From NCBI GenBank assembly GCA_964565645.1, contig CAZMFQ010000003.1, positions 180,514 to 244,513 on the forward strand: 64,000 bases of DNA, written 5' to 3'. The stretch comes from JAHIQC01 sp964565645. GTDB taxonomy: Bacteria; Actinomycetota; Coriobacteriia; Anaerosomatales; JAHIQC01. This document shows positions 8,993 to 16,918 of the stretch, in pieces. Made by a program: the position numbers and the translations under genes. The notes under the pieces are model-generated. The model had not been told where the DNA came from and made no database searches. It saw nothing but the letters and a program-made list of their open reading frames with translations. The stretch's first letter is position 1. Each line of letters opens with the position of its first letter.

Positions 8993-9462
8993 TCCCCGAC
9001 TCCGAAGCGAGGGTCACCCAACGGCACCACGACACTCTCCTTGACGGTCGAAAGGACCACGGTGGTGCGTGTCCGCGCCACGCCCGGCAGTCCCTTGAGC
9101 CCGTCGCTCACGAGCCGTTCAAGCCCCCGCGTGCCGGCGCAGCGCACTTTGAGCAGGTAGTCGTCGTCGCCGGCCACGTGATGGATCTCGGCGATCTCAT
9201 CGAGCCCGGCGGCGGCTTCCAGGAACGTCATGCGTCCGGCCGAGGAATCGAGCGAGACCGACACGAACGCCGTCAGGTCCGCGCCGACGCTCGCCGCGTC
9301 GACCAGCGCCGCATAGCCCACGATCACGCCCTCGCGCTCCAGCCGACGGACCCGGTCGGCTGCCGACGTCGCGGCGAGCCCGAGATCGGTGCCCAGGTCC
9401 GCCCACGAGACACGACCGTCGACCATGAGACGGGACAGAGCCGCCGTATCGAGTGCGTCCAT
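8989..9462 (-). CDS. Lrp/AsnC-family transcriptional regulator
   Basis: Feast/famine-type regulator of 157 residues. The N-terminal helix-turn-helix covers about residues 5-50 (VSWADLGTDLGLAATSAADRV). The C-terminal RAM/AsnC ligand-binding domain covers about 65-145 and includes the characteristic VAGDDDYLLKVR. It is the first gene of a two-gene operon with the LysE exporter and very likely controls it, probably in response to an amino acid. The ATG is preceded by GGAGGCAATAGGTC. Confidence 0.92.
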   Translation of the reverse strand: MDALDTAALSRLMVDGRVSWADLGTDLGLAATSAADRVRRLEREGVIVGYAALVDAASVGADLTAFVSVSLDSSAGRMTFLEAAAGLDEIAEIHHVAGDDDYLLKVRCAGTRGLERLVSDGLKGLPGVARTRTTVVLSTVKESVVVPLGDPRFGVGE

Positions 9463-9507
9463 GACCTATTGCCTCCGAATCATGTGTTGCTTATCACTAT
9501 GCACACG

Positions 9508-9537
9508 ATTCTATGGCACAACAAAGCCTGCACGCAA
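9508..9537 (-). promoter_or_regulatory. Sigma70-like promoter of the lrp-lysE operon
   Basis: Reading the minus strand, TTGCGT (9537-9532), an 18-base spacer and TAGAAT (9513-9508) precede the regulator gene by about 45 bases. The -35 box lies inside the loop of the hairpin at 9525-9553, so the promoter overlaps the upstream gene's transcript end. Confidence 0.55.
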
Positions 9538-9553
9538 CTTCTGTGTGCAGGCT
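9525..9553 (-). terminator. Intrinsic terminator of the zinc-ribbon gene
   Basis: Arms AGCCTGCAC (9525-9533) and GTGCAGGCT (9545-9553) form a 9-bp stem. On the minus strand it is followed by TTGTTGTG, a poor T-run. The upstream arm includes the stop codon of the small zinc-ribbon gene. Confidence 0.55.
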
Positions 9554-9755
9554 ACCGTACGAACTTGATCATGGAGAACGAGTCGCCCGACTTGTGGAGG
9601 CACTCGTTGTGGACGACCTCACGCTCACCGTGGGTGTGCTGGATGTTGCCACAGCGCTCGCACACGGACAGGCCGCAGACCTTGCAGGACCCGAGGCGTG
9701 CAGCGCTCGTGGCGCCGCAGTGCGGGCAGAACCTGTGCATGCTCGAGTCCGACAC
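9552..9755 (-). CDS. Small zinc-ribbon protein, function unknown
   Basis: A 67-residue protein with three CxxC knuckles: CPHCG (residues 10-14), CKVCG and CERCG. A further cysteine lies in a NECLH segment, and histidines flank it. This could bind one or two zinc ions. It has no further recognisable domain, and small proteins of this kind are often partner-binding or nucleic-acid-binding modules. It stands alone, between the DAHP synthase gene and the lrp operon, with its own terminator. No function is assigned. Confidence 0.7.
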   Translation of the reverse strand: MSDSSMHRFCPHCGATSAARLGSCKVCGLSVCERCGNIQHTHGEREVVHNECLHKSGDSFSMIKFVR

Positions 9756-9816
9756 GCGCGAGCGTCCCCTTGTCGGTCCGGTCAGGGCTGGGCCACATCC
9801 GGCGGCCCGTAGGCGA

Positions 9817-10611
9817 TCAGGCGAGCGTCGTACCCACGGCTTCCGCTACCGGTCTTAGTTCGTTAACCAGTGACCTTAATCCTTCTAAATCAAGTGACTG
9901 CGGGCCGTCACAAAGAGCCTCGCGGGGATTCGGATGCACCTCGACCATGATGCCGTCCGCCCCGACCGCCACGGCCGCCCGCGAGATCGCCGGCACGAGG
10001 TCCGAACGGCCGGCAGGATGCGAGACATCGATGATGATCGGCAGCAGTGAGAGCGACTTGACCACCGGCACGGCCGTGATATCGAGGGTGAAGCGGTACG
10101 CCGTTTCGAAGGTGCGGATGCCGCGCTCGCACAGGATGACGTTCTCATTGCCGTTCATGGTGATGTAGTTACTGGCCTGCAACCACTCCTCGATGGTCGC
10201 GGCCATGCCACGCTTGAACACCACCGGCTTCTGGGAGTCCGCCGTCACCTCGCCGACCTTGCGCAGCAGGCTGAAGTTGGCCATGTTGCGAGTGCCTATC
10301 TGCAGGATGTCGGCATATGCGGCGATCTTCTCCGCGTGCGCCGAGTCCGTCACCTCCGTGACGACCTGCAACCCGTATGCGTCGGCAGCGTCGCGCAGCA
10401 GCTCGAGCCCCTTCTCCTCAAGGCCCTGGAACGAGAACGGCGAGGTCCTCGGCTTGTAGGCCCCTCCGCGCATCACCCGGATGCCAAGCTCGGACAGGCA
10501 TGCCGCGACCTCATGCATCTGCTCGCGACTCTCCACCGAACAGGGACCGGCGATGATGGTCATCCCGCCGTCGCGCTTCACGGCGGCGTCGGGGGCCGTA
10601 GCGCTCGCCAT
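9817..10611 (-). CDS. aroF: 3-deoxy-7-phosphoheptulonate synthase (DAHP synthase, type I-beta)
   Basis: Condenses phosphoenolpyruvate and erythrose 4-phosphate, the first step of the shikimate pathway. The 264-residue barrel shows the family motifs GPCSVE, KPRTSPFSFQGLEEKGL, RNMANFSLL, ILCERGIRT, DVSHPAGR and GIMVEVHPNP. It lacks the N-terminal ferredoxin-like regulatory domain of some I-beta enzymes. The start overlaps the chorismate mutase stop by one base (TGATG), so the two are made together. In several bacteria a separate AroQ mutase binds DAHP synthase to confer feedback control; that is a plausible inference here. Confidence 0.95.
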   Translation of the reverse strand: MASATAPDAAVKRDGGMTIIAGPCSVESREQMHEVAACLSELGIRVMRGGAYKPRTSPFSFQGLEEKGLELLRDAADAYGLQVVTEVTDSAHAEKIAAYADILQIGTRNMANFSLLRKVGEVTADSQKPVVFKRGMAATIEEWLQASNYITMNGNENVILCERGIRTFETAYRFTLDITAVPVVKSLSLLPIIIDVSHPAGRSDLVPAISRAAVAVGADGIMVEVHPNPREALCDGPQSLDLEGLRSLVNELRPVAEAVGTTLA

Positions 10612-10892
10612 CAGCCCCTCAGCTCCTTCATGACGTGGAGGATCGCCTCGTAGATCTCCCTGAGGTTCTCAGCATACAGGGGGCCCTCGTTGCACTTGGC
10701 GAGGTTCGCGAAGATCTCCTCCTCGCGCTTGGGGTCGTACAGGCCCCAGTGCACCTGCGGCTTGAGCCCGCGGATGGCGAGTGATTCGGCGGCACGCGCG
10801 TTGAGCAGCTTCACGAGCTGACAGTCGATCTCGTCTATCCGGGCGCGGTGCTCCTCGATCTTGGCTTGAGCTTGCGTGTCTTCGGCCATCAT
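10611..10892 (-). CDS. Chorismate mutase (AroQ class)
   Basis: Converts chorismate to prephenate on the way to phenylalanine and tyrosine. The 93-residue all-helical protein has the AroQ pattern IDEIDCQLVKLLNARAAESL with the conserved Arg, then GLKPQ, DPKREEEIF and a C-terminal helix ENLREIYEAILHVMKEL. It is followed directly by DAHP synthase. A single AroQ domain with no dehydratase or dehydrogenase fusion is seen. Confidence 0.9.
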   Translation of the reverse strand: MMAEDTQAQAKIEEHRARIDEIDCQLVKLLNARAAESLAIRGLKPQVHWGLYDPKREEEIFANLAKCNEGPLYAENLREIYEAILHVMKELRG

Positions 10893-10966
10893 GTTCTCCT
10901 CAGCGCCGGAACCTCATTGCGCGAGACGCCGGTTGCCCGGCGCCCCGAATGTCCCTCGTATGCGGT

Positions 10967-12517
10967 CTATTCCCACTCGATCGTGCCGGGCGGCTTGCTC
11001 GTGATGTCGTAGGCGACCCTGTTGATACCCTCGACCTCGTTGATGATGCGGTTGCTCATCTTGGCGAGCAGGTCGTGCGGCAACCGCGCCCAGTCGGCGG
11101 TCATGGCATCCGCCGAGGAGACCGCCCGGATGATGATCGGGTGCCCGTAGGTGCGCTCGTCGCCCATGACGCCCACGCTGCGGATGTCGGGCAGCACGCC
11201 GAAGTACTGCCACACCCCGCGCTCTGTGTCCCAGGCGCCGATCTCCTCGCGGACGATCGCGTCAGCGCGGCGAAGCGTCTCGAGCTTCTCGTGCGTGATC
11301 TCGCCGATGATACGGACGGCAAGGCCCGGGCCCGGGAAGGGCTGGCGGTGCACGATCTCGTCGGGCAGCCCGAGTTCGGAGCCGACGGCGCGGACCTCGT
11401 CTTTGAACAGCGCCTTGAGCGGCTCGATGAGGTCGAAGTGCACGCCCTCGGGGAACGGGATGAGGTTGTGGTGGCTCTTGATCTTGGCGGCCGTCTTGTT
11501 GCCCGACTCGATGACATCGGGATACAGCGTCCCCTGCGCGAGCCACTTCACACCTTCGAGCTTGGTGGCCTCCTCAAAGAAGACCTGCCAGAACTCCTCG
11601 CCGATGATGGTCCGCTTGCGCTCCGGGTCCGTGACGCCCGCCAGAAGCGTGAGGTACCGTTCCTCGGCGTCCACGTGCACGAGATCGATGTGGAACTGGT
11701 CGCGGAACGTCTTGACGACCTGCTCAGCCTCGTCGAGGCGGAGCATACCGTGGTCCACGAACACGCAGGTGAGCTGGTCGCCGATCGCACGATGCAGCAG
11801 CGCAGCGACGACACTCGAGTCCACGCCGCCGGACAACCCGCAGATGACGCGGTCGGTACCGACCTGCTCGCGCACGCGCGCGACGGTCTCGTCGATGATG
11901 TTGACCATCGTCCACACGGGCGGGATACCCGCGATGTCATGCAGGAAGGTGCGGATGATCTGCTGGCCGTACTCGGTGTGCGCGACCTCGGGATGGAACT
12001 GCGTCGCATACAGGTTGCGCGCCACATCCTCCATCGCCGCGATCGCGGTGGTCGCGGTGCGCGCGGTCACCGCGAACCCGGCGGGCGCCGTGCCCACGCT
12101 GTCGCGGTGGCTCATCCAGCACTGGGAGGTCTCAGGCACGCCGGCGAGCAACGCGCTCCCCGGATCGGTCACGGTGAGCTCGGCGAAGCCGTACTCCCCG
12201 ATGTCGGTCTTGGGTATCTCGCCACCAAGATGCAGCGCCATCTCCTGGATGCCGTAGCAGAAGCCGAGCACGGGGATGCCGAGTTCGAGCACGGCCGGGT
12301 CCATGTGCGGCGCACCCTCGGCGTACACGCTCGCGGGACCGCCCGAGAGGATGATGGCGGCCGGCGCGCGGCGGGCCATCTCCTCGGCGGTCATGTCGAA
12401 CGGCACGATCTCCGAGTACACACGCGCCTCACGGACGCGGCGTGCGATCAGTTGCGCGTACTGGGCACCGAAGTCGAGGACGAAGACGGTCGGTTGCGCG
12501 TCGTGGTAGTCCGCCAC
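10967..12517 (-). CDS. guaA: GMP synthase (glutamine-hydrolysing)
   Basis: Aminates XMP to GMP using glutamine and ATP. The 516-residue single-chain enzyme has an N-terminal class I glutamine amidotransferase with its catalytic cysteine in GFCYGIQ and His/Glu in FHPEVAHTEYG. The ATP-pyrophosphatase domain has the P-loop GLSGGVDSSV, and the C-terminal dimerisation domain ends in TSKPPGTIEWE. It starts exactly at the stop of guaB3, so the last two steps of GMP synthesis form one transcription unit. Confidence 0.97.
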   Translation of the reverse strand: MADYHDAQPTVFVLDFGAQYAQLIARRVREARVYSEIVPFDMTAEEMARRAPAAIILSGGPASVYAEGAPHMDPAVLELGIPVLGFCYGIQEMALHLGGEIPKTDIGEYGFAELTVTDPGSALLAGVPETSQCWMSHRDSVGTAPAGFAVTARTATTAIAAMEDVARNLYATQFHPEVAHTEYGQQIIRTFLHDIAGIPPVWTMVNIIDETVARVREQVGTDRVICGLSGGVDSSVVAALLHRAIGDQLTCVFVDHGMLRLDEAEQVVKTFRDQFHIDLVHVDAEERYLTLLAGVTDPERKRTIIGEEFWQVFFEEATKLEGVKWLAQGTLYPDVIESGNKTAAKIKSHHNLIPFPEGVHFDLIEPLKALFKDEVRAVGSELGLPDEIVHRQPFPGPGLAVRIIGEITHEKLETLRRADAIVREEIGAWDTERGVWQYFGVLPDIRSVGVMGDERTYGHPIIIRAVSSADAMTADWARLPHDLLAKMSNRIINEVEGINRVAYDITSKPPGTIEWE

Positions 12518-13692
12518 TAGCGGCCCATCCCGACGCCCTGGGTGTTCTGCAGGACCTTACCCTCGGTCTGGAGCGACGGGGCGACCATGACCTCAGCCTT
12601 CTGGAAGGCCTTGAGGTTCTCGTAGCCGCACGTGGCCATCGAGGTGCGCAGGCCGCCGAGGAGGTTCAGGGTGCCGTCGTTCTGATGCGCCGGGCCCAGG
12701 AGTATCTCCTCGAGCGTGCCCTTGACGCCGGCGCGCACGCGGGTGCCGCGCGGCAGGTCCGGGTGGAAGGTCGCCATGCCCCAGTGGTAGCCGCGGCCCG
12801 GGGCCTCGGCGGCGCTCGCGAGCGGCGAGCCGATCATGATCGCGTCGGAGCCCACGGCGATGGCCTTGGCCAGGTCGCCGCCGGTACGCATGCCGCCGTC
12901 AGCGATGACGTGCGCGTAGCGCCCGGTCTCCTCGAGGTAGCGGGTGCGGGCCGCCGCGGCATCCGCGATCGCGGTGCACTGCGGTACGCCGATGCCGAGC
13001 ACGCGACGCGAGGTGCAGGCGTGGCCGGGGCCGACGCCCACGAGCACGCCGACGGCGCCCGCACGCATGAGGTGCAGCGCGCCCTGATAGCTGCAGCAGC
13101 CGCCGATGATGCACGGGATGTCGAGGCCCTGGACGAACGCGTTGAGGTCGAGGGGCTTGTCGTAGCTCGAGACATGCTCGGCAGAGACGACGGTGCCCTG
13201 GATGACGAGGATGTCGAGGCCGCCTTCGAGGGCGGGGCCGATGAGCCGCTCGACGTTCTGCGGGGTGAGCGATGCGGCGGCGAGCACTCCGCCTGCCTTG
13301 ATCTCGGCCACGCGCTGCTTGACGAGCTCGGGCTTCACGTCCTCGGCGGCATAGATCGCCTGCATCTTGGCCGTGGCCTCTTCCTTGTCGAAGGAGGCGA
13401 TGGCGTCGAGGTGCGGGGTCGGGTCGGCGTAGCGGGTCTGGATGCCCTCGAGGTTCAGGACGGCGAGACCGCCGAGCTTGCCCATGGTGATGGCGAACGC
13501 CGGATCGACGACGCCGTCCATGGCGGAGGCCAGGATCGGGAGCGGGAAGTTGTACTCGCGGCCCTTGAAGCTGAACGTCCAGGCGATATCGACGTCACGC
13601 GGGTCACGCGTCCGCCTCGACGGTACGATGGCGATGTCGTCGAACCCGTACGCGCGTCGTGCGGTCTTTCCCCGTCCGATCTCGATCTCCAT
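12517..13692 (-). CDS. guaB3: GuaB3-family IMP dehydrogenase
   Basis: Oxidises IMP to XMP with NAD, the committed step to GMP. The 391-residue protein is shorter than classical GuaB (about 490) because the CBS pair is absent. It carries the GuaB3-type opening EIEIGRGKTARRAYGFDDI. The catalytic loop is intact (GPGHACTSRRVLGIGVP, with the nucleophilic cysteine), as are the phosphate-site glycine motifs GGMRTGGDLAKAI and MIGSPLA. No second IMP dehydrogenase is present in this window. It lies directly ahead of guaA, which supports a true role in GMP synthesis, although some GuaB3 proteins are annotated only as 'IMPDH-related'. Confidence 0.9.
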   Translation of the reverse strand: MEIEIGRGKTARRAYGFDDIAIVPSRRTRDPRDVDIAWTFSFKGREYNFPLPILASAMDGVVDPAFAITMGKLGGLAVLNLEGIQTRYADPTPHLDAIASFDKEEATAKMQAIYAAEDVKPELVKQRVAEIKAGGVLAAASLTPQNVERLIGPALEGGLDILVIQGTVVSAEHVSSYDKPLDLNAFVQGLDIPCIIGGCCSYQGALHLMRAGAVGVLVGVGPGHACTSRRVLGIGVPQCTAIADAAAARTRYLEETGRYAHVIADGGMRTGGDLAKAIAVGSDAIMIGSPLASAAEAPGRGYHWGMATFHPDLPRGTRVRAGVKGTLEEILLGPAHQNDGTLNLLGGLRTSMATCGYENLKAFQKAEVMVAPSLQTEGKVLQNTQGVGMGR

Positions 13693-13755
13693 ATGTGCTC
13701 AGCGCCTCCTCTATTCGATGCCCTTGCGGGCGTTTTGACCTGCGGATATGCACAA

Positions 13756-13802
13756 AGACCAGGGACTCTCGCCAACGCGTCGCTGCGAGCGGATCCTGGT
13801 CT
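13756..13802 (-). other. Long hairpin in the guaB3 leader
   Basis: On the guaB3 mRNA strand the arms AGACCAGG and CCTGGTCT pair perfectly (8 bp), with an inner CTCGC/GCGAG stem. The 3' side continues TTTGTG. This is terminator- or attenuator-like in shape and lies about 65 bases before the guaB3 ATG. It does not resemble any purine-riboswitch core I know. The remainder of the 302-base spacer (13693-13994) holds the divergent promoters and a small GCCC-TTGC-GGGC hairpin near 13721-13732. Confidence 0.4.
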
Positions 13803-13868
13803 GATGAGTGCGGCGAGTGCTACCTGCCGAGGAGTCGTTCACGCGTCGGACGGCCTCTCGGTACGCGT

Positions 13869-13897
13869 ATTGTAGGCGTTTTGAGCACGAGGTTGAA
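13869..13897 (-). promoter_or_regulatory. Candidate promoter of guaB3-guaA
   Basis: Reading the minus strand, TTCAAC (13897-13892), a 17-base spacer and TACAAT (13874-13869). It would give a leader of about 170 bases. It overlaps the divergent amidase promoter, so the two may compete. Confidence 0.45.
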
Positions 13898-13913
13898 CCC
13901 GGAAGGCTATAAT
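13881..13913 (+). promoter_or_regulatory. Candidate promoter of the CWB2 amidase gene
   Basis: A perfect TATAAT at 13908-13913 lies about 80 bases upstream of the amidase start. The best -35 match, TTGAGC (13881-13886), is 21 bases away, which is longer than ideal, so recognition may rely mainly on the -10 box. Confidence 0.4.
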
Positions 13914-13994
13914 AGTCGCCAGAATTCCGTGGATGTCCCGCGACACCGCGTGCCACCCTCGGATGACAACCACATGAAAGGTCGACACGCAGCC

Positions 13995-15662
13995 ATGAAT
14001 CGTAGAACGCGACCGTTCGCACCGCTTCGCCGCGCCCGCATCGCGACCGTCATCGCGACGGTATGGATCACGTTGCTCGCGCCCGCGAGCGCGTTCGCCG
14101 CGAAGGTGTTCATCGACCCCGGGCACGGCGGCAGATACAGCAATGCGAACCTGCCCTCGCTCGGGATCTACGAGAAGAACGTCAATCTCGCGATCGCGCT
14201 CGCGCTTCGCGACCAACTCGAATCCCGAGGGCACACCGTCGTCATGGCGCGCACGACCGACCGCGCCGTGGGCTCGGTCGACGTCCCGACGTGGAAGTAC
14301 TCCTCGGCGACCGACCTGTGGGCCTACTATGCCGACGGCACGACCTACTACAGCGATGGCGTGCCGCGCGACGATCTCCAGGCCCGCTGCAACCTCGCCA
14401 ACGCCTCAGGGGCGGACATCTTCATCTCGATCCACAACAACGGCGCGTCGAGCAGTTCGGCGAACGGCTTCGAGGACTACGCGTCGGACCAGGACATACT
14501 CGGCACGCGGCTTTCCCGCATCGTCCAGGATGAGGTCATCGCGGCGACGCCCCTGCACGACCGCGGCGCGGGCAACGTCGACTTCTACGTGCTCAAGTGG
14601 TCGCACATGCCGGCGATCCTCGTCGAAGGCGGGTTTCTGACCAACCCGAGCGACCGCGCATATGTGACGTCCTGGTCGGGGCGGATGCGGCTGGCCCGGG
14701 CGATCGCCGATGGCGTGGACGGGTTCCTGGCCACCGACCCGTACCAGCCGATATGGCCCCGACTCAAGGGCGACAGCAGGTACGGCACCGCCGCGGTGTT
14801 GGCCCGCACGGGTTGGCCGGACGGTGCTGAGACCGTGCTGCTGACAACGGGAACCAACTGGCCTGACGCCCTGTCGGCCGCACCGCTGTCACGCAAACTC
14901 GACGCCCCGCTGCTACTCACGACCCCAGGTGAACTGCCGGAAGCCACCGCGACGGAGCTTGCGCGCCTGGCTCCGCAGTCCATCGTGGTGCTCGGAGGCA
15001 CCGACGCTGTGGCCAGCGAGGTGGCGAGCGCGGCGGCGCAGGCGGCGGGTATCGAGACAACAGCGGTACGGCGGATCGCCGGGTCCGACAGATATGACAC
15101 CTCGGCCAGGATCGCACGAGAGGTCGGCATACCGGCCAACAAGGCCGTCGTCCTTGCCACGGGCGCCAATCCCGCCGATGCGGTGAGCATCTCGCCGTAC
15201 GCGGGTCGAAACGAGATGCCGCTGCTGCTCGTACGAGAGAGCTCGGTACCCACAGAAGCGGCGTCATTCCTCGAAGACAACACTGCGACATGGCGGACGA
15301 CCATCGCTGCGGGCGGTACGCGGGTGATCTCCGATGAGGTACTCGGGAGCTTCCCTCGGCCGAGGCGCGTCGCCGGAACCAACCGCTACGGCACGAACAT
15401 CGCCGTGATCGAGCAGCTCTACAGCGGAAGCACCGATTTCCTCGTCTCGAACGGGGACGCGTTCCCCGACAACCTGACCGCAGGCGTGCTGGGCGCCAAG
15501 CAGGGCCAGGCGACGATGCTCGTCGCGCCAAGGACCATCGACAACAGCACACGGCAGTTCATCGAGAACCACGAAGACCGCATCGGCTCATGGACGATGA
15601 TCGGCGGCACGACGGTCATGCCGTATCTGCAGGACTGGATCCTTCAGAAAGCCCTGCGCTGA
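13995..15662 (+). CDS. Secreted N-acetylmuramoyl-L-alanine amidase with three CWB2 repeats
   Basis: Peptidoglycan hydrolase that cleaves the bond between muramic acid and L-alanine. The 555-residue protein has a signal peptide (residues 1-36, ending ASAFAA). Next comes an Amidase_3 domain (about 37-240) whose zinc ligands and catalytic residues are visible: His44 in DPGHGG, Glu60, His147 in SIHNN and Glu211 in VEGGF. Three CWB2 repeats follow (about 255-345, 350-440, 445-555), each opening with a GxxRYxTA-type motif and carrying a WPDAL-like segment. CWB2 modules bind anionic wall polymers and anchor the enzyme outside the cell. An in-frame ATG at 13974 is an alternative start. Confidence 0.92.
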   Translation: MNRRTRPFAPLRRARIATVIATVWITLLAPASAFAAKVFIDPGHGGRYSNANLPSLGIYEKNVNLAIALALRDQLESRGHTVVMARTTDRAVGSVDVPTWKYSSATDLWAYYADGTTYYSDGVPRDDLQARCNLANASGADIFISIHNNGASSSSANGFEDYASDQDILGTRLSRIVQDEVIAATPLHDRGAGNVDFYVLKWSHMPAILVEGGFLTNPSDRAYVTSWSGRMRLARAIADGVDGFLATDPYQPIWPRLKGDSRYGTAAVLARTGWPDGAETVLLTTGTNWPDALSAAPLSRKLDAPLLLTTPGELPEATATELARLAPQSIVVLGGTDAVASEVASAAAQAAGIETTAVRRIAGSDRYDTSARIAREVGIPANKAVVLATGANPADAVSISPYAGRNEMPLLLVRESSVPTEAASFLEDNTATWRTTIAAGGTRVISDEVLGSFPRPRRVAGTNRYGTNIAVIEQLYSGSTDFLVSNGDAFPDNLTAGVLGAKQGQATMLVAPRTIDNSTRQFIENHEDRIGSWTMIGGTTVMPYLQDWILQKALR

Positions 15663-15686
15663 GGGTCGTCCCGCGCCCCAGGTCCG

Positions 15687-16751
15687 CTAGACGTTGAAGC
15701 GGAAGTGCACGACGTCACCGTCGGCCATCACGTATTCCTTGCCCTCGATGCGTAGCTTGCCGACCTCTCGGGCCTGCTTCTCGCCACCGAGCGCAGTGTA
15801 GTCGTCGTAGCCCACGACCTCGGCCTTGATGAACCCGCGCTCGAAGTCCGTGTGGATGACGCCGGCAGCCTCGGGGGCCTTCGCGCCCACACGCACGGTC
15901 CACGCACGGACCTCCTTCTCGCCCGCCGTGAAGTAACTCTGCAGGCCGAGGAGCCGATAGGCCTCCCGGATCAGCGTGTTGAGCCCGGGCTCTGCCAGCC
16001 CGATGGCCTCGAGGTACTCGGCGGCCTCCTCGGCGGAGAGCTCCGCAAGGTCCGCCTCGACCTTGGCGCAGATGGCGATGGGACTCACGCCGTCGATGGG
16101 CTCAAGCTCGGCGCCGAGGGTGTCCTCGTCGACGTTGGCGACGTAGAGCATCGGCTTCATGGTGAGCAGATGCAGGTCGCGGAGCATCTCACGCTCCTCG
16201 GCGGTCATCTCCATCTTCCCGGCGCGGTGGCCCTGCTCCATCCACGCCTCGACACGCCTGAGCAGCGCGATCTTGGGCGCGATGTCCTTGTCGCGCTTGA
16301 GTTCCTTCTCAAGGCGCGGGATCGCCTTCTCGATGGTGCCGAGATCGGCGAGAACGAGTTCGGTGCGGATGGTCTCGACGTCGCTCGCGGGGTCGACCTT
16401 GCCGTCGACGTGGATGACGTCGGGATCGGAGAAGTAACGTACGACCTCGCAGATCGCGTCGGTCTCGCGGATGTTGGCCAGGAACTGGTTGCCGAGGCCC
16501 TCGCCCTCGTTGGCACCTTTGACCAGTCCCGCGATGTCCACGAACTCGACGGTGGCCGGTAGCACGCGCTGCGGGTTCACGAGTTCGGCGAGACGATCGA
16601 GACGGGCGTCTGGCACAGGCACGATGCCGACGTTGGGCTCGATGGTCGCGAACGGGTAGTTGGCCGCCACCCCGGTCTTCTTGGTGAGTGCGGTGAACAG
16701 CGTGGACTTGCCCACGTTGGGAAGGCCGACGATACCGATGGAAAGGGCCAC
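15687..16751 (-). CDS. ychF: Redox-regulated ATPase/GTPase YchF (OLA1-like)
   Basis: Translation-associated P-loop protein of the Obg family that prefers ATP and binds ribosomes. The 354 residues contain the G1 motif GLPNVGKST at the extreme N-terminus, DIAGLVKGA (G3), the NVDE region replacing the usual G4 signature as in YchF, and a C-terminal TGS domain (AWTVRVGAKAPEAAGVIHTDFERGF). The GTG at 16751 is the start because AAGGAG lies seven bases upstream and the family begins with (M/V)ALSIGIVG. Longer readings from 16784 are unlikely. Confidence 0.95.
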   Translation of the reverse strand: MALSIGIVGLPNVGKSTLFTALTKKTGVAANYPFATIEPNVGIVPVPDARLDRLAELVNPQRVLPATVEFVDIAGLVKGANEGEGLGNQFLANIRETDAICEVVRYFSDPDVIHVDGKVDPASDVETIRTELVLADLGTIEKAIPRLEKELKRDKDIAPKIALLRRVEAWMEQGHRAGKMEMTAEEREMLRDLHLLTMKPMLYVANVDEDTLGAELEPIDGVSPIAICAKVEADLAELSAEEAAEYLEAIGLAEPGLNTLIREAYRLLGLQSYFTAGEKEVRAWTVRVGAKAPEAAGVIHTDFERGFIKAEVVGYDDYTALGGEKQAREVGKLRIEGKEYVMADGDVVHFRFNV

Positions 16752-16918
16752 GGGAGACTCCTTGTGGACGCGTAACGGACGCATGACGCTCGCGCGGGGG
16801 CGCGGAGGACTCTGGTACTGTACTCGATGGTCGCACCGACCGCCACCGCGCGCCAGCCGCGCCGCGGCGACGACGGCGCGTCACCGATGGACACCGGGGC
16901 ATCTTCGAGGGAGAACGC

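Noticed and set aside
10927..10942. CGCCGG-TTGC-CCGGCG hairpin as the guaA terminator
   Set aside because: Six-base stem without a T-run; readthrough into the chorismate mutase gene cannot be excluded.
10949..12520. 523-codon open frame antisense to guaA
   Set aside because: Antisense shadow; guaA motifs are all intact on the minus strand.
13693..13868. Known purine, PRPP or ppGpp riboswitch in the guaB3 leader
   Set aside because: The conserved cores I know of are not present; only a generic hairpin can be supported.
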